The position numbers and the translations under genes are program-made. Shown piece after piece: positions 7,862 through 14,811 of a stretch of DNA of 25,969 nt. The stretch is from CAWUIO01 sp963922455 (GTDB lineage Bacteria > Bacteroidota > Bacteroidia > Cytophagales > Microscillaceae): positions 1-25,969 of the forward strand of contig CAWUIO010000093.1 of the NCBI GenBank assembly GCA_963922455.1, in the 5' to 3' direction. The notes beneath the pieces were generated by a model. It was not told the DNA's origin. It did no database searches and saw only the letters and a program-made list of their open reading frames with translations. The stretch's first letter is position 1, and each line of letters begins with the position of its first letter.

Positions 7862-8390
7862 GGCAAATGGTTCTTATGGTTATCAGGGCCAACATGAGGC
7901 CTTTTTTTAAATTTATAAAAATTTGGCTAAATATGAGGCTTGTCGGGAGTAAAGAATGGGGAGATGTAGGTTTTGGGATATTCTTAAGCCCCTCGAAGGC
8001 TTTGGGGGCTTACCCGTGCTATCTTCATCTGTATCGAATTGAAAATCGCTACCGGCACGGGTCGGGCTCTCGCTACTCGCCGGCCAACCCACATACCCAC
8101 GGCGGGCTCAGACAGGCCGCTCCATCCCTAAGCCAAAGGGATAGACTTTCTTGATTTCAAAGCATACATCTATTCATAAAATATACCATAAAGTAGGCAT
8201 TTCCCATCCCACTCAGCGGGATAAAGTGCGTTAACCCCCTAAATCACCTCCGTCATACATCCCATTTTAAAAAAAACACGTGACCCCGCATAGACTCCCC
8301 CGTCTTGTAGCCAAATCTTAAAAATTCACCAAGTTTTGCCAAGGGCCCGTGGCGAAGCTTCTTGTAAAATTTAATTAAACAATGATTGAT
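7862..8390. other. Intergenic region with one hairpin element
   Basis: Apart from the dispersed hairpin element at 8004-8134, I see no gene. An open frame across 7795-8154 is antisense to the protease start and runs through the repeat, so I do not credit it. An additional inverted repeat, AAGCCCC (7986-7992) with GGGGCTT (8005-8011), overlaps the left end of the element. Confidence 0.65.
8004..8134 (+). repeat. Dispersed hairpin element, copy C
   Basis: The copy starts GGGGGCTTACCCGTGC and ends CCATCCCTAAGCC (8134). Stem arms CCCGTGC (8013-8019) and GCACGGG (8055-8061) enclose a 35-nt loop. Compared with copy A, one arm has C-to-T and the other the matching G-to-A, keeping the pair. The right half (TCGGGCT, CGCTACTCGCCGGCC, GGCGGGCTCAGACAGGCCG) is almost identical to copy A. 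Confidence 0.8.
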
Positions 8391-9146
8391 ATGAAATCTT
8401 TACCAGTAATCTTCATGAGCGTGTTAATATGGTGTAATGGTGCCCTAAACGCTCAAAGTATAGCACTTAAGGAAACTTCCGTAACGTTTGGAGACGAAAA
8501 TTATACTAGCTGGGTAGCCCAAATTAACGATATGGATGCCGACTTCGCTCGGAAGAGTTTTGCAAATTTTGCCAAAGACAAGCTAGACATCAAAGTAAAA
8601 AAACACGAAAAAAGTGCTTTGATGGGCAAGGAAGTACGATTAACCCAGGTGTATCCGGAGCGTCGTGCCGATTTAGTGGCCGACTTCCAAGAGCAAGGCA
8701 ACAGTGTACAATTAGCTCTTGCCTTTGTGATGGGTTACGATATCATCTTGAACAGTCAAGACAACCCAGAGCAGATGAATAAGTTTCGTAACCTGGCGGC
8801 CGATATTGTATATGATATTTATCAAGACTACTACAATGCCCAAATCGAAGATATCGAGCAAAGTATCCAGGACTTAGAAAAGGAAATGAAGAAAAACGAA
8901 AAGGCTAAGAAAAAGTTAGGGAAAACTATCCAAAAGAATACCAAAAAAATGGCCAAGTCGGATGAGGTTGCCATGGCCAAATTAGAGGCTGATAACATCG
9001 GGAGCCAATCACAGGTAGAAGCCGCCGATGCCATGAATGCCAAGCTTAGTGAAGAGTTGACCAAGCTTAAAGAAGACATCCAGAAAATACAAGAAAAAGC
9101 TAATAAACTAGCGCAAGAACATACAAGCGTAAAAGCATCTAACTAA
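8391..9146 (+). CDS. Exported protein with C-terminal coiled coil, function unknown
   Basis: The protein has 251 residues from the ATG at 8391; an ATG three codons earlier (8382) is equally in frame, but 8391 gives the cleaner signal peptide MKSLPVIFMSVLIWCNGALNAQS. The mature protein has a globular region (residues about 25-140, with no motif I recognise), then a long Lys/Glu-rich helix from about 145 to the end (for example IEDIEQSIQDLEKEMKKNEK) with heptad-like spacing, followed by a second Ala/Lys-rich helix. Overall it looks like a periplasmic or secreted helical protein; I cannot assign a function. It has its own strong terminator 20 bases after the stop, so it is probably monocistronic. 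Confidence 0.75.
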   Translation: MKSLPVIFMSVLIWCNGALNAQSIALKETSVTFGDENYTSWVAQINDMDADFARKSFANFAKDKLDIKVKKHEKSALMGKEVRLTQVYPERRADLVADFQEQGNSVQLALAFVMGYDIILNSQDNPEQMNKFRNLAADIVYDIYQDYYNAQIEDIEQSIQDLEKEMKKNEKAKKKLGKTIQKNTKKMAKSDEVAMAKLEADNIGSQSQVEAADAMNAKLSEELTKLKEDIQKIQEKANKLAQEHTSVKASN

Positions 9147-9166
9147 TCAAATCTAGGATGCAAGCT

Positions 9167-9194
9167 AAAAAAAGGCCTTTCGGGGCCTTTTTTT
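9167..9194 (+). terminator. Rho-independent terminator after the coiled-coil protein gene
   Basis: AAAAAAAGGCC (9167-9177) pairs perfectly with GGCCTTTTTTT (9184-9194) around the six-base loop TTTCGG. The A-run/T-run symmetry means it could also work on the minus strand, but the only gene ending here is on the plus strand, 20 bases upstream. Confidence 0.9.
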
Positions 9195-9468
9195 CATGCC
9201 TTGTAAGTACTTGCCCAAGCTAGCCATCAACCGTACTTAAATCCTAGGCCCCAAAGCGGTCGTTTTTTTTATTTTTTAATACAAACCCATTCACTTTGGC
9301 TCATAAAAGGAATACCCTAGCTCTCACCGGGTCTTGATATACCTCCTCGGGCTCCTCTCCTAAGTAGTTAGGCATCGTGATAAAATACCAGGCCTACATT
9401 CCCGTCTCTACTCCCCTAAAATTTCCGTAAATTGCCAATGTTTTACTCCAATCCGGTGTTCTGTCTAT
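9195..9468. other. Intergenic region, no recognised feature
   Basis: The 274 bases between the terminator and the six-repeat protein gene show no open frame, repeat element or clear promoter box that I can support. The promoter of the following gene should lie here. Confidence 0.5.
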
Positions 9469-9993
9469 ATGAAGATCTTTAGAAAAGCTTTCATACTTTT
9501 GGGTTTAAGTCTATTCCTAGCCAATATCGTATCTGCCCAGAAGATCTACCGCTCTCGTGACTTCTGGGGCAATATCAAAGGCGATTGTATTGCCGAGTTG
9601 GAAGATAATAAAATCTACCGGAGCGAAGGTTCCTTTTGTATCCGAGGGAATTGTTCCTATTTCTTTGAAGCCAACCGGGTATTTCGTTCCATTGGGGCCT
9701 TTTGTACCATCCGGGGCGACTGTGAATTTATTTTAGACCGGGGCTACTTCTTTCGCTCCGATGACCCTATGGGCAATTACCTGGGCGATTTACTCTTTGT
9801 GATAGACCGTAACCGGGTATTTACCGGGATGAATAGCCTGGGGAGGGGTAAGTGCCTCTATATTATAGAAGGAAATAAAGTGTTTACCTCCGAAAATTCA
9901 TTTGGTACTATGAAAGGGGAATGTATCCTCATCATCGAGGGGGGGGCTTACCCACTGGTGGGGCTCCTCACGATCTTAGCCCAGCGATTTTAA
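9469..9993 (+). CDS. Small secreted protein of six short beta-type repeats, Cys-rich
   Basis: The protein has 174 residues. It has a signal peptide (MKIFRKAFILLGLSLFLANIVSA-QK), then six tandem units of about 21-24 residues with the pattern (K/R)-(I/V)-(Y/F)-R-S ... G-(D/N/E)-C-(I/L)...(I/L)-E-x-N. Examples are KIYRSEGSFCIRGNCSYFF, RVFRSIGAFCTIRGDCEFIL and KVFTSENSFGTMKGECILII. Five units carry a Cys in the G-x-C position; the fourth has Leu there (YLGDLLFV). Alternating hydrophobic residues suggest short beta strands in a toroid, recalling small Bacteroidota '5-fold beta-flower' proteins, but I cannot confirm the family. The tail ends GGAYPLVGLLTILAQRF. The membrane protein gene starts 36 bases downstream on the same strand, so they may form an operon. 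Confidence 0.75.
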   Translation: MKIFRKAFILLGLSLFLANIVSAQKIYRSRDFWGNIKGDCIAELEDNKIYRSEGSFCIRGNCSYFFEANRVFRSIGAFCTIRGDCEFILDRGYFFRSDDPMGNYLGDLLFVIDRNRVFTGMNSLGRGKCLYIIEGNKVFTSENSFGTMKGECILIIEGGAYPLVGLLTILAQRF

Positions 9994-10029
9994 GTCCCAG
10001 GGACCGTATGATTACGTTTTTCTTACCCT

Positions 10030-10800
10030 ATGCAAAAGTTTTTTAAGGAAATATGGGACTGGATGCCCGTCATTACCATCCTTTTAGGGGTTTTGATTGC
10101 TACCTTATTGGCCAACCTCTTAGCCCGGCGCGTTCTTATCATTACTGGCGGTGAACTTATCTTATTCTCACTCGGCATTTTATTTTTAAAAAACCGGCTG
10201 GGGCTCCTGGCCAAGTGCCTCATCTCTTTGGGCGTAAGTATCCCATTTTTATCGGCCAGCCTCAGTGCTATGTTTTATCCCGAAAATCCCGCCTGGTTTG
10301 TATCTTGGGCCTTTTGGAGAATGTTTGCTGGTGGACTTTTGCCGGGATTAGTCGTTTTTTTTCTGGGGGTTTGGCTGTATACAGAAATTGATCCGCAACA
10401 GCGTGTCCGCCCTTACAATGTCAAGTGGATTGCCCGACTGGAAAATAGTTTTTATTTGGCCATGATAGCCCTCTTTGTCTCGGTTTTTCTCTTAGAATCT
10501 CGCCCCTGGATTGCTGGCATTACGATTGTTTGCCTTATTTTATTGAGCTGGGGACTGGTAAGGGCTATCCCGTATCGTTTTCGTACGGGTTATCGGGGCT
10601 CGGCCCAAGTGATGATCGCCCTGGGTTTTGGAGGACTTATGTTGCACACCTTGTCTTGGGCCATCCGGTGGATAAATCTACGTTCGGGAATCTGGATGGT
10701 AGGGTGGATCCTTTCGGCTGCCTTGATATTTGTGGGTCTTGTCATGATCGGTCTTCACGCTCGCCGACAAAGACTTAAAGAGGCCCAAATAGAAACATAA
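10030..10800 (+). CDS. Polytopic inner-membrane protein, function unknown
   Basis: The protein has 256 residues and seven or eight hydrophobic segments, approximately at 12-33, 36-51, 55-80, 97-118, 140-158, 163-181, 195-215 and 222-243. There is no signal peptide. The loops carry Arg/Lys clusters (for example LLARRVLI and HARRQRLKEA at the C-terminus) in keeping with cytoplasmic sides. No catalytic or transport motif is recognisable; the fold could be a small transporter-like or HdeD/DUF308-like bundle, but I would not name it. It follows the six-repeat secreted protein by 36 bases and precedes a 358-base gap. Confidence 0.75.
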   Translation: MQKFFKEIWDWMPVITILLGVLIATLLANLLARRVLIITGGELILFSLGILFLKNRLGLLAKCLISLGVSIPFLSASLSAMFYPENPAWFVSWAFWRMFAGGLLPGLVVFFLGVWLYTEIDPQQRVRPYNVKWIARLENSFYLAMIALFVSVFLLESRPWIAGITIVCLILLSWGLVRAIPYRFRTGYRGSAQVMIALGFGGLMLHTLSWAIRWINLRSGIWMVGWILSAALIFVGLVMIGLHARRQRLKEAQIET

Positions 10801-11158
10801 TAGGGCAAAAACCAGTGGGCTCGTTTTAAGCTAAAGGGTATCTTGGCATAAAACCCCCATTTTATCCGGATTTCGGATTGAATTTGTTGTATTTTATCAC
10901 TTCAGAGTATAAAATCAGAATTCAAACAGAATTCGTAGGGTCATTCTACTTGTGAAATAGTATAAATTAAGGAGAAGGCCTTAAATTGAGACTCGAATAA
11001 GAAAACCCAAAAGAACAATACCATATAATCAATCAGTAAAAATTGATAACTGATTGTCAAAACATTAAAAACCTAAATAGGATTTATCCAAATTAGATCC
11101 CCCCACCCCCTCGAGGGGAAGGAATAACAGCAGGAAAGCATAGGGGCCGGGATTTCAT
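10801..11158. other. Intergenic region upstream of the sigma factor gene
   Basis: This region is AT-rich and without a gene. It holds a nested inverted repeat: TTGAATT (10878-10884) with AATTCAA (10919-10925) outside, ATTTTAT (10891-10897) with ATAAAAT (10909-10915) inside. Close to the sigma factor start is a short GC palindrome CCCCTCGAGGGG (11107-11118), which could sit in the 5' leader. No TAnnTTTG box is evident. Confidence 0.5.
10878..10925. promoter_or_regulatory. Nested inverted repeat between membrane protein and sigma factor genes
   Basis: Two seven-base inverted pairs are nested: TTGAATT/AATTCAA outside and ATTTTAT/ATAAAAT inside, with an 11-base centre. The stems are AT-only or nearly so, and no T-run follows. 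It may be an operator or a weak structure; a chance origin in AT-rich DNA is possible. Confidence 0.3.
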
Positions 11159-11725
11159 ATGAAAAAATCCGAACTCAAGCGCATATTACGGGCTTGTAAA
11201 TCGGGAGACCCCCGGGCCCAGGAAGTCTTGTACCGGCATTATTATGGTAAAATGCTGAGTATCAGCCTGCGCTATGCCTATAATCGAGAAGAAGGGGTTG
11301 ACATCTTACACGAAGGCTTTGTCAAGATTTTCCAAAACCTGGATCAATTTCGCTCTAGTGGTTCTTTTGAGGCTTGGATGAGTCGGGTAATGGTAAATAC
11401 CGCCATTAATCACTACCATCGTAACAAAAAATACGAGCAAAACCGGCAATTTTTAGAAGATGACCTAAAAGCAGAAGAAAATTTTGGGCAAGCTGAGCAT
11501 GTATTTAGTCATCTCAATTATGAGGAACTGCTCCAATTAATCCGCCAATTAAGTCCTGCCTACCAAATGGTCTTTAACCTCTACGCCATTGAGGGCTACA
11601 ACCACCGCGAAATTGCCGAAATCCTCAATATTAGTGAAGGCGCTTCCAAATCTAACCTAGCCAAGGCCCGGAAAAAGCTCCAACAGTGGATGGAAGAGCG
11701 TAATTCTAGTAAAATTGATCATTAA
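11159..11725 (+). CDS. ECF-like sigma-70 family RNA polymerase sigma factor
   Basis: The protein has 188 residues. Region 2 spans about residues 21-90 (YGKMLSISLRYAYNREEGVD, then ILHEGFVKIFQNLDQF, the core-binding and -10 reading helix). Region 4 spans about 122-175, with the helix-turn-helix GYNHREIAEILNISEGASKS (147-165) for the upstream promoter box. No region 1 or 3 is present, as in extracytoplasmic-function sigma factors. It directs RNA polymerase to a regulon that cannot be read from sequence. Unusually for a Bacteroidota ECF factor, no anti-sigma (FecR-like or zinc-binding) gene follows; the next 500 bases hold two repeat elements and then trmH. Start ATG 11159 gives a typical N-terminus. 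Confidence 0.92.
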   Translation: MKKSELKRILRACKSGDPRAQEVLYRHYYGKMLSISLRYAYNREEGVDILHEGFVKIFQNLDQFRSSGSFEAWMSRVMVNTAINHYHRNKKYEQNRQFLEDDLKAEENFGQAEHVFSHLNYEELLQLIRQLSPAYQMVFNLYAIEGYNHREIAEILNISEGASKSNLAKARKKLQQWMEERNSSKIDH

Positions 11726-11735
11726 GACATCCTTT

Positions 11736-11864
11736 GGGGCTTCCCCGCGCCGAGTACACACGTTTTTAATAAAGTCCTAGCTTGCCCGCGCGGGTCGGGC
11801 TTTCGGCACTCGCCTGCCAGCGCGCCACCAGCGACGGGCTCAAACAAAGCCTCTATCCCTAAGC
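11736..11864 (+). repeat. Dispersed hairpin element, copy D
   Basis: The copy starts GGGGCTTCCCCGCGC, ten bases after the sigma factor stop, and ends ATCCCTAAGC. Arms CCCGCGC (11744-11750) and GCGCGGG (11788-11794) flank a 37-nt loop and are followed directly by TCGGGCT. The right half is partly diverged (CACTCGCCTGCC ... GACGGGCTCAAACA). Confidence 0.78.
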
Positions 11865-12027
11865 TATTTTCTGTTACTGTTAAGCAAGTAAGGGGGCATC
11901 CTATCCCTCTTGCCTAAAATTTATCTATTTTGCTTTACCAAGTAGGCGAGTATCTTCCTCAGGAGGTCTGGTTAATTTGTCATTTTACGTTCCGGTTACC
12001 GGCTCCCCTGCCCCATTACCCCAAAAA

Positions 12028-12160
12028 GGCTGAGGGATAGAACGGCATGTTTGAGCTCGTGGGGGCCTGGCGCGGAATGGCAGCGAGTAGTGATAGCCCG
12101 ACCCCGGCGCCGCTTGCCTTCCCTATCAAAAACAAAACGCCAGCGCCGGGGACAGCCCCT
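12028..12160 (-). repeat. Dispersed hairpin element, copy E
   Basis: This copy is inverted. In plus coordinates it runs from GGCTGAGGGATAG to GACAGCCCCT. Arms CCCCGGCGC (12102-12110) and GCGCCGGGG (12143-12151) give a perfect 9-bp stem around a 32-nt loop; relative to other copies each arm has gained matching bases. It lies 63 bases upstream of the chosen trmH start and keeps that reading frame open, producing a spurious N-terminal extension (MFELVGAWRGMAASSD). Confidence 0.78.
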
Positions 12161-12223
12161 AATCATCCAAAAAATATAGGAATTGCCCGATTTTTGTTTC
12201 ATACCGCTACAAATGCTTTGCTT

Positions 12224-12898
12224 ATGACCGACGCCAAAAGATTGTACGAACACCTGTGTAAACATATGACAGAGGAACGAGTAGCCCGCTTTGAAGAGGT
12301 ACTCGCCCAGCGAACCCGACACCTTACCCTTGTGGTAGAAGATATGTTTCAAGACCACAATGCGGCAGCGGTGGTAAGAAGTTGTGATTGTTTTGGGGTG
12401 CAGGATGTGCACATTATTGAAGAAATTTATGAATTTAAGCTAGCCAATAGTATTGCTAAAGGGGCCGAGAAATGGGTAAATATGCATATGTACTCCCATC
12501 ACGAGGATAATATGCGGACTTGTTTGGCAAAACTCCGGCAAGCAGGCTACAAACTGGTAGCGGCTACCCCAGAAAAAAGTGCCGTAGAAGTTGATGAGCT
12601 GGATATAACTAACAAAACGGCCCTTATTTTAGGAGCCGAAAAAACAGGAATTTCAGATTTGGTTCGCCAAGAAGCCGATGGTTTTGTACAAATCCCGATG
12701 TTGGGCTTTACCGAAAGTTTTAATGTGTCGGTCTCGGCTGCCTTGATCCTCCATGTGCTGAGGCAAAAGCTCAGGAGAAGCCCTGAAATTCCGTGGCAAT
12801 TGACTGAGGAAGAAAAAATAGAACTCAGACTTGCCTGGGCCATGCGGTCTATACCCAATGGCCCTGAACTGGCCGACTACTACAAGTCTGAAGCTTAA
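12224..12898 (+). CDS. trmH: tRNA (guanosine-2'-O)-methyltransferase TrmH (SpoU family)
   Basis: The protein has 224 residues from the ATG at 12224 (MTDAKRLYEHLCKHM), matching the usual TrmH length. The open frame reaches back to 12047, but those 59 codons are repeat-element sequence. The three SPOUT motifs are present: motif 1 VVEDMFQDHNAAAVVRSCDC (Asn46, catalytic-type Arg52), motif 2 ALILGAEKTGIS (133-144) and motif 3 IPMLGFTESFNVSVSAALIL (157-176), forming the trefoil-knot SAM site. TrmH methylates the 2'-OH of G18 in the D-loop of tRNAs. A C-terminal helical extension (185-224) resembles the one in E. coli TrmH. One detail: motif 3 has Ser-Phe-Asn where Ser-Leu-Asn is typical. Its stop codon directly abuts the stop of the convergent MCE gene. 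Confidence 0.9.
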   Translation: MTDAKRLYEHLCKHMTEERVARFEEVLAQRTRHLTLVVEDMFQDHNAAAVVRSCDCFGVQDVHIIEEIYEFKLANSIAKGAEKWVNMHMYSHHEDNMRTCLAKLRQAGYKLVAATPEKSAVEVDELDITNKTALILGAEKTGISDLVRQEADGFVQIPMLGFTESFNVSVSAALILHVLRQKLRRSPEIPWQLTEEEKIELRLAWAMRSIPNGPELADYYKSEA

Positions 12899-13831
12899 TT
12901 ATTTTTTCTTTTCTTCCTTTTCCTTGCGGCCAAAGACAGAGATATTGACGTAGCGTTTGGGGTTTTCCCGGAGGTCTATGACCAATTTATCCACATCTTC
13001 GCTTACCTGATTTAAGCTATTGTACAAGGAGTCATTGGTAGCTAAGGCGCCTAAAGTGCCCTCTCCTTGGGCTATTCCCTGTAAAATCTCATTGAGCTGG
13101 CGCATAGATTCGTTGGCCTGGTTTACAACCGTGGTAAGTTCTACCTGATTTAAGCTGTCCATTAAGGTATTGGCTTTTTGGGTAAGCTGGGGCAAGGATT
13201 TACCCGCTTGGGCAAGGTCTTGGCTAGAGCTATTAAGATTAGTAAGGATGCTATTAAGTTGCCCCCCGGCCAACTGGGCATTAAGCGTTCCGGTGATCCC
13301 CTTGAAATCACTCAAAGCCGCGTTCAAGCTTTCAGTATCAAGCGTCTTAAACTTTTCACTAATGTCCCGTAAATTACTTAAAAGGGGTTCTATTTGCTCA
13401 ATGATGGGGTCAGCTTTATCTTCTAACATAGCCATAAAGCTGGGATTAGAAACGGGCACTAAGGTATCACCACTATTGATTTTTTGCAGGATGGGAGGGA
13501 TTTTGAGGTCTATCATTTTGCCGCCCAGCAATCCATTATCGGCGAGGACTGCTTGACTAGCCTTGCCTAAGGCCAGGTCACTCCTCACATCTATGACCAC
13601 CAAGAGCTTGTGGGCTTCATTTTGCATGATCCGGATATCTTTGACCCGGCCCACGTTCAAGCCATTGAGCATCACAGGGTTGGAGATGGTAAGCCCACTT
13701 ACATTATCGTATACTACGTAATAATAACTCGTGTTGGAAAAAAAGTCCATGCCTTTCAAAAAGTTGAAACCGGCATAGAGCATAAAGCTGGCGATGAGGG
13801 CCAATAATCCAATTTTAAATTCTTTAGACAT
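12899..13831 (-). CDS. MCE/MlaD-family lipid-transport protein
   Basis: The protein has 310 residues. One N-terminal membrane anchor (about residues 7-25, IGLLALIASFMLYAGFNFL) is followed by a single MCE domain (about 38-117; VVYDNVSGLTISNPVMLNG, NVGRVKDIRI, LGGKMIDLKI) and a long helical tail (about 130-290). The tail ends with the Bacteroidota-type motif EGTLGALATNDSLYNSL ... ENPKRYVNISVFGRKEK. MCE proteins form hexameric rings that move phospholipids between inner and outer membranes; the ATPase and permease partners (MlaF/MlaE) are not in this window. It follows the amidase gene by 83 bases on the same strand, so they are likely co-transcribed. The amidase-MCE pair divergent from lptD is, as I recall, a common arrangement in Bacteroidota. 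Confidence 0.88.
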   Translation of the reverse strand: MSKEFKIGLLALIASFMLYAGFNFLKGMDFFSNTSYYYVVYDNVSGLTISNPVMLNGLNVGRVKDIRIMQNEAHKLLVVIDVRSDLALGKASQAVLADNGLLGGKMIDLKIPPILQKINSGDTLVPVSNPSFMAMLEDKADPIIEQIEPLLSNLRDISEKFKTLDTESLNAALSDFKGITGTLNAQLAGGQLNSILTNLNSSSQDLAQAGKSLPQLTQKANTLMDSLNQVELTTVVNQANESMRQLNEILQGIAQGEGTLGALATNDSLYNSLNQVSEDVDKLVIDLRENPKRYVNISVFGRKEKEEKKK

Positions 13832-13914
13832 AATGATAAAGTTTTAAAAATCGAGCATTCGTCCTAGTCCTAAAACGGGTCAAAGGGTAAAAAGATATGC
13901 ATCTTTGATTATAA

Positions 13915-14733
13915 CTATTCTGTAACAACCAAATCTTGTCTATAGTCCCGAATGGCCCGATAAATTGCCGAAGCTAAGTACGTTTGGCCTTGGGCCGAGT
14001 TGAGATATTGTTCTTCGGTAGGATTGGACAAGAAACCCAATTCTACCAATACACTAGGCATGGCTGTTTTAGACAATACGACAAATCCAGCTTGTTTTAC
14101 CCCCCGGCTTTTGCGTTTGACCCGGTTTTTAAACTCTGACTCGATTTTGTGGGCTAGATTTAAGCTATTGCTCAAGTAGGTTTGTTGACTAAGGGAAAAT
14201 AAAATATAGGATTGCGGAGAATTTGGTTGAAAACCTTGGTAACGATCTTCATAATTGGCTTCTTTGAGGATGGAAGCGTTTTCTCGCATGGCTACATCTA
14301 GGTTTTCTTCCGATTTATGCAAACCCATGACGTAGGTTTCGGTGCCGTGTACCAAATGGCGGTTGGCCATGTAGCGGGGAGTTGCGTTGGCGTGAATGGA
14401 GATAAATAAATCGGCTTTGTTTTTATTGGCCAATTCGGCCCGTTTATAAAGTTCCACGAAGGCATCGGTCGTACGGGTAAAGATTACTTTTACATCGGGC
14501 ATTTTTTCCTTGAGGATTTTGCCCAATTTGAGCGATACGTCCAAAACCACTTTCTTTTCTTGGGAAATACGGCCCAAGGTACCCGGGTCGCGCCCTCCGT
14601 GGCCGGGGTCGATCACGAGGGTGAGGCTAGGAAGAGGCTGTCTCAGAGGGGTATTCCCCCCTAGTAAACTGGCTAAGACAAGCAGTGTTAAAATATGTGA
14701 AAGGCTAGAGGGAATTTTTATGGCAAACTTCAC
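13915..14733 (-). CDS. N-acetylmuramoyl-L-alanine amidase (Amidase_3)
   Basis: The protein has 272 residues. The start is GTG at 14733: the frame opens just after a TGA, and no ATG gives the signal-like N-terminus (SSLSHILTLLVLASLLGG). The amidase domain covers about residues 38-268. Zinc and catalytic residues are visible: His45 in IDPGHGGRDPGT, Glu59 in ISQEKKV, His114 in LFISIHANA, and Glu231 in LVELGFLSN. It cleaves the bond between N-acetylmuramic acid and L-alanine in peptidoglycan, acting in the periplasm during cell separation or remodelling. The insertion with TETYVMGLHKSEENLDVAMR and SILKEAN is the helix-bearing regulatory region found in AmiC-like enzymes. The gene precedes the MCE gene and shares a short divergent intergenic region with lptD. 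Confidence 0.92.
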   Translation of the reverse strand: MKFAIKIPSSLSHILTLLVLASLLGGNTPLRQPLPSLTLVIDPGHGGRDPGTLGRISQEKKVVLDVSLKLGKILKEKMPDVKVIFTRTTDAFVELYKRAELANKNKADLFISIHANATPRYMANRHLVHGTETYVMGLHKSEENLDVAMRENASILKEANYEDRYQGFQPNSPQSYILFSLSQQTYLSNSLNLAHKIESEFKNRVKRKSRGVKQAGFVVLSKTAMPSVLVELGFLSNPTEEQYLNSAQGQTYLASAIYRAIRDYRQDLVVTE

Positions 14734-14811
14734 TTTGAATCAATAATTAGTAGATTTACACAAAATTCAAGTTTTTTCAAGAGAATCGGAAAGTTTTCTA
14801 TAAAATTAGTC

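Larger units (their letters stand above)
11726..12223. other. Intergenic region holding two opposed hairpin elements
   Basis: No gene is credited here. Copies D (11736-11864, plus) and E (12028-12160, minus) of the dispersed element occupy most of it, facing opposite ways with about 160 bases between. The open frame upstream of the trmH start is repeat sequence, not coding. Confidence 0.7.

Noticed and set aside
7795..8154. Plus-strand open frame of 119 codons
   Set aside because: It starts antisense within the protease gene and runs through repeat copy C; no recognisable protein features.
11996..12412. Minus-strand open frame of 138 codons
   Set aside because: It is antisense to trmH and to repeat copy E, without a signal or domain; a shadow of the real coding strand.
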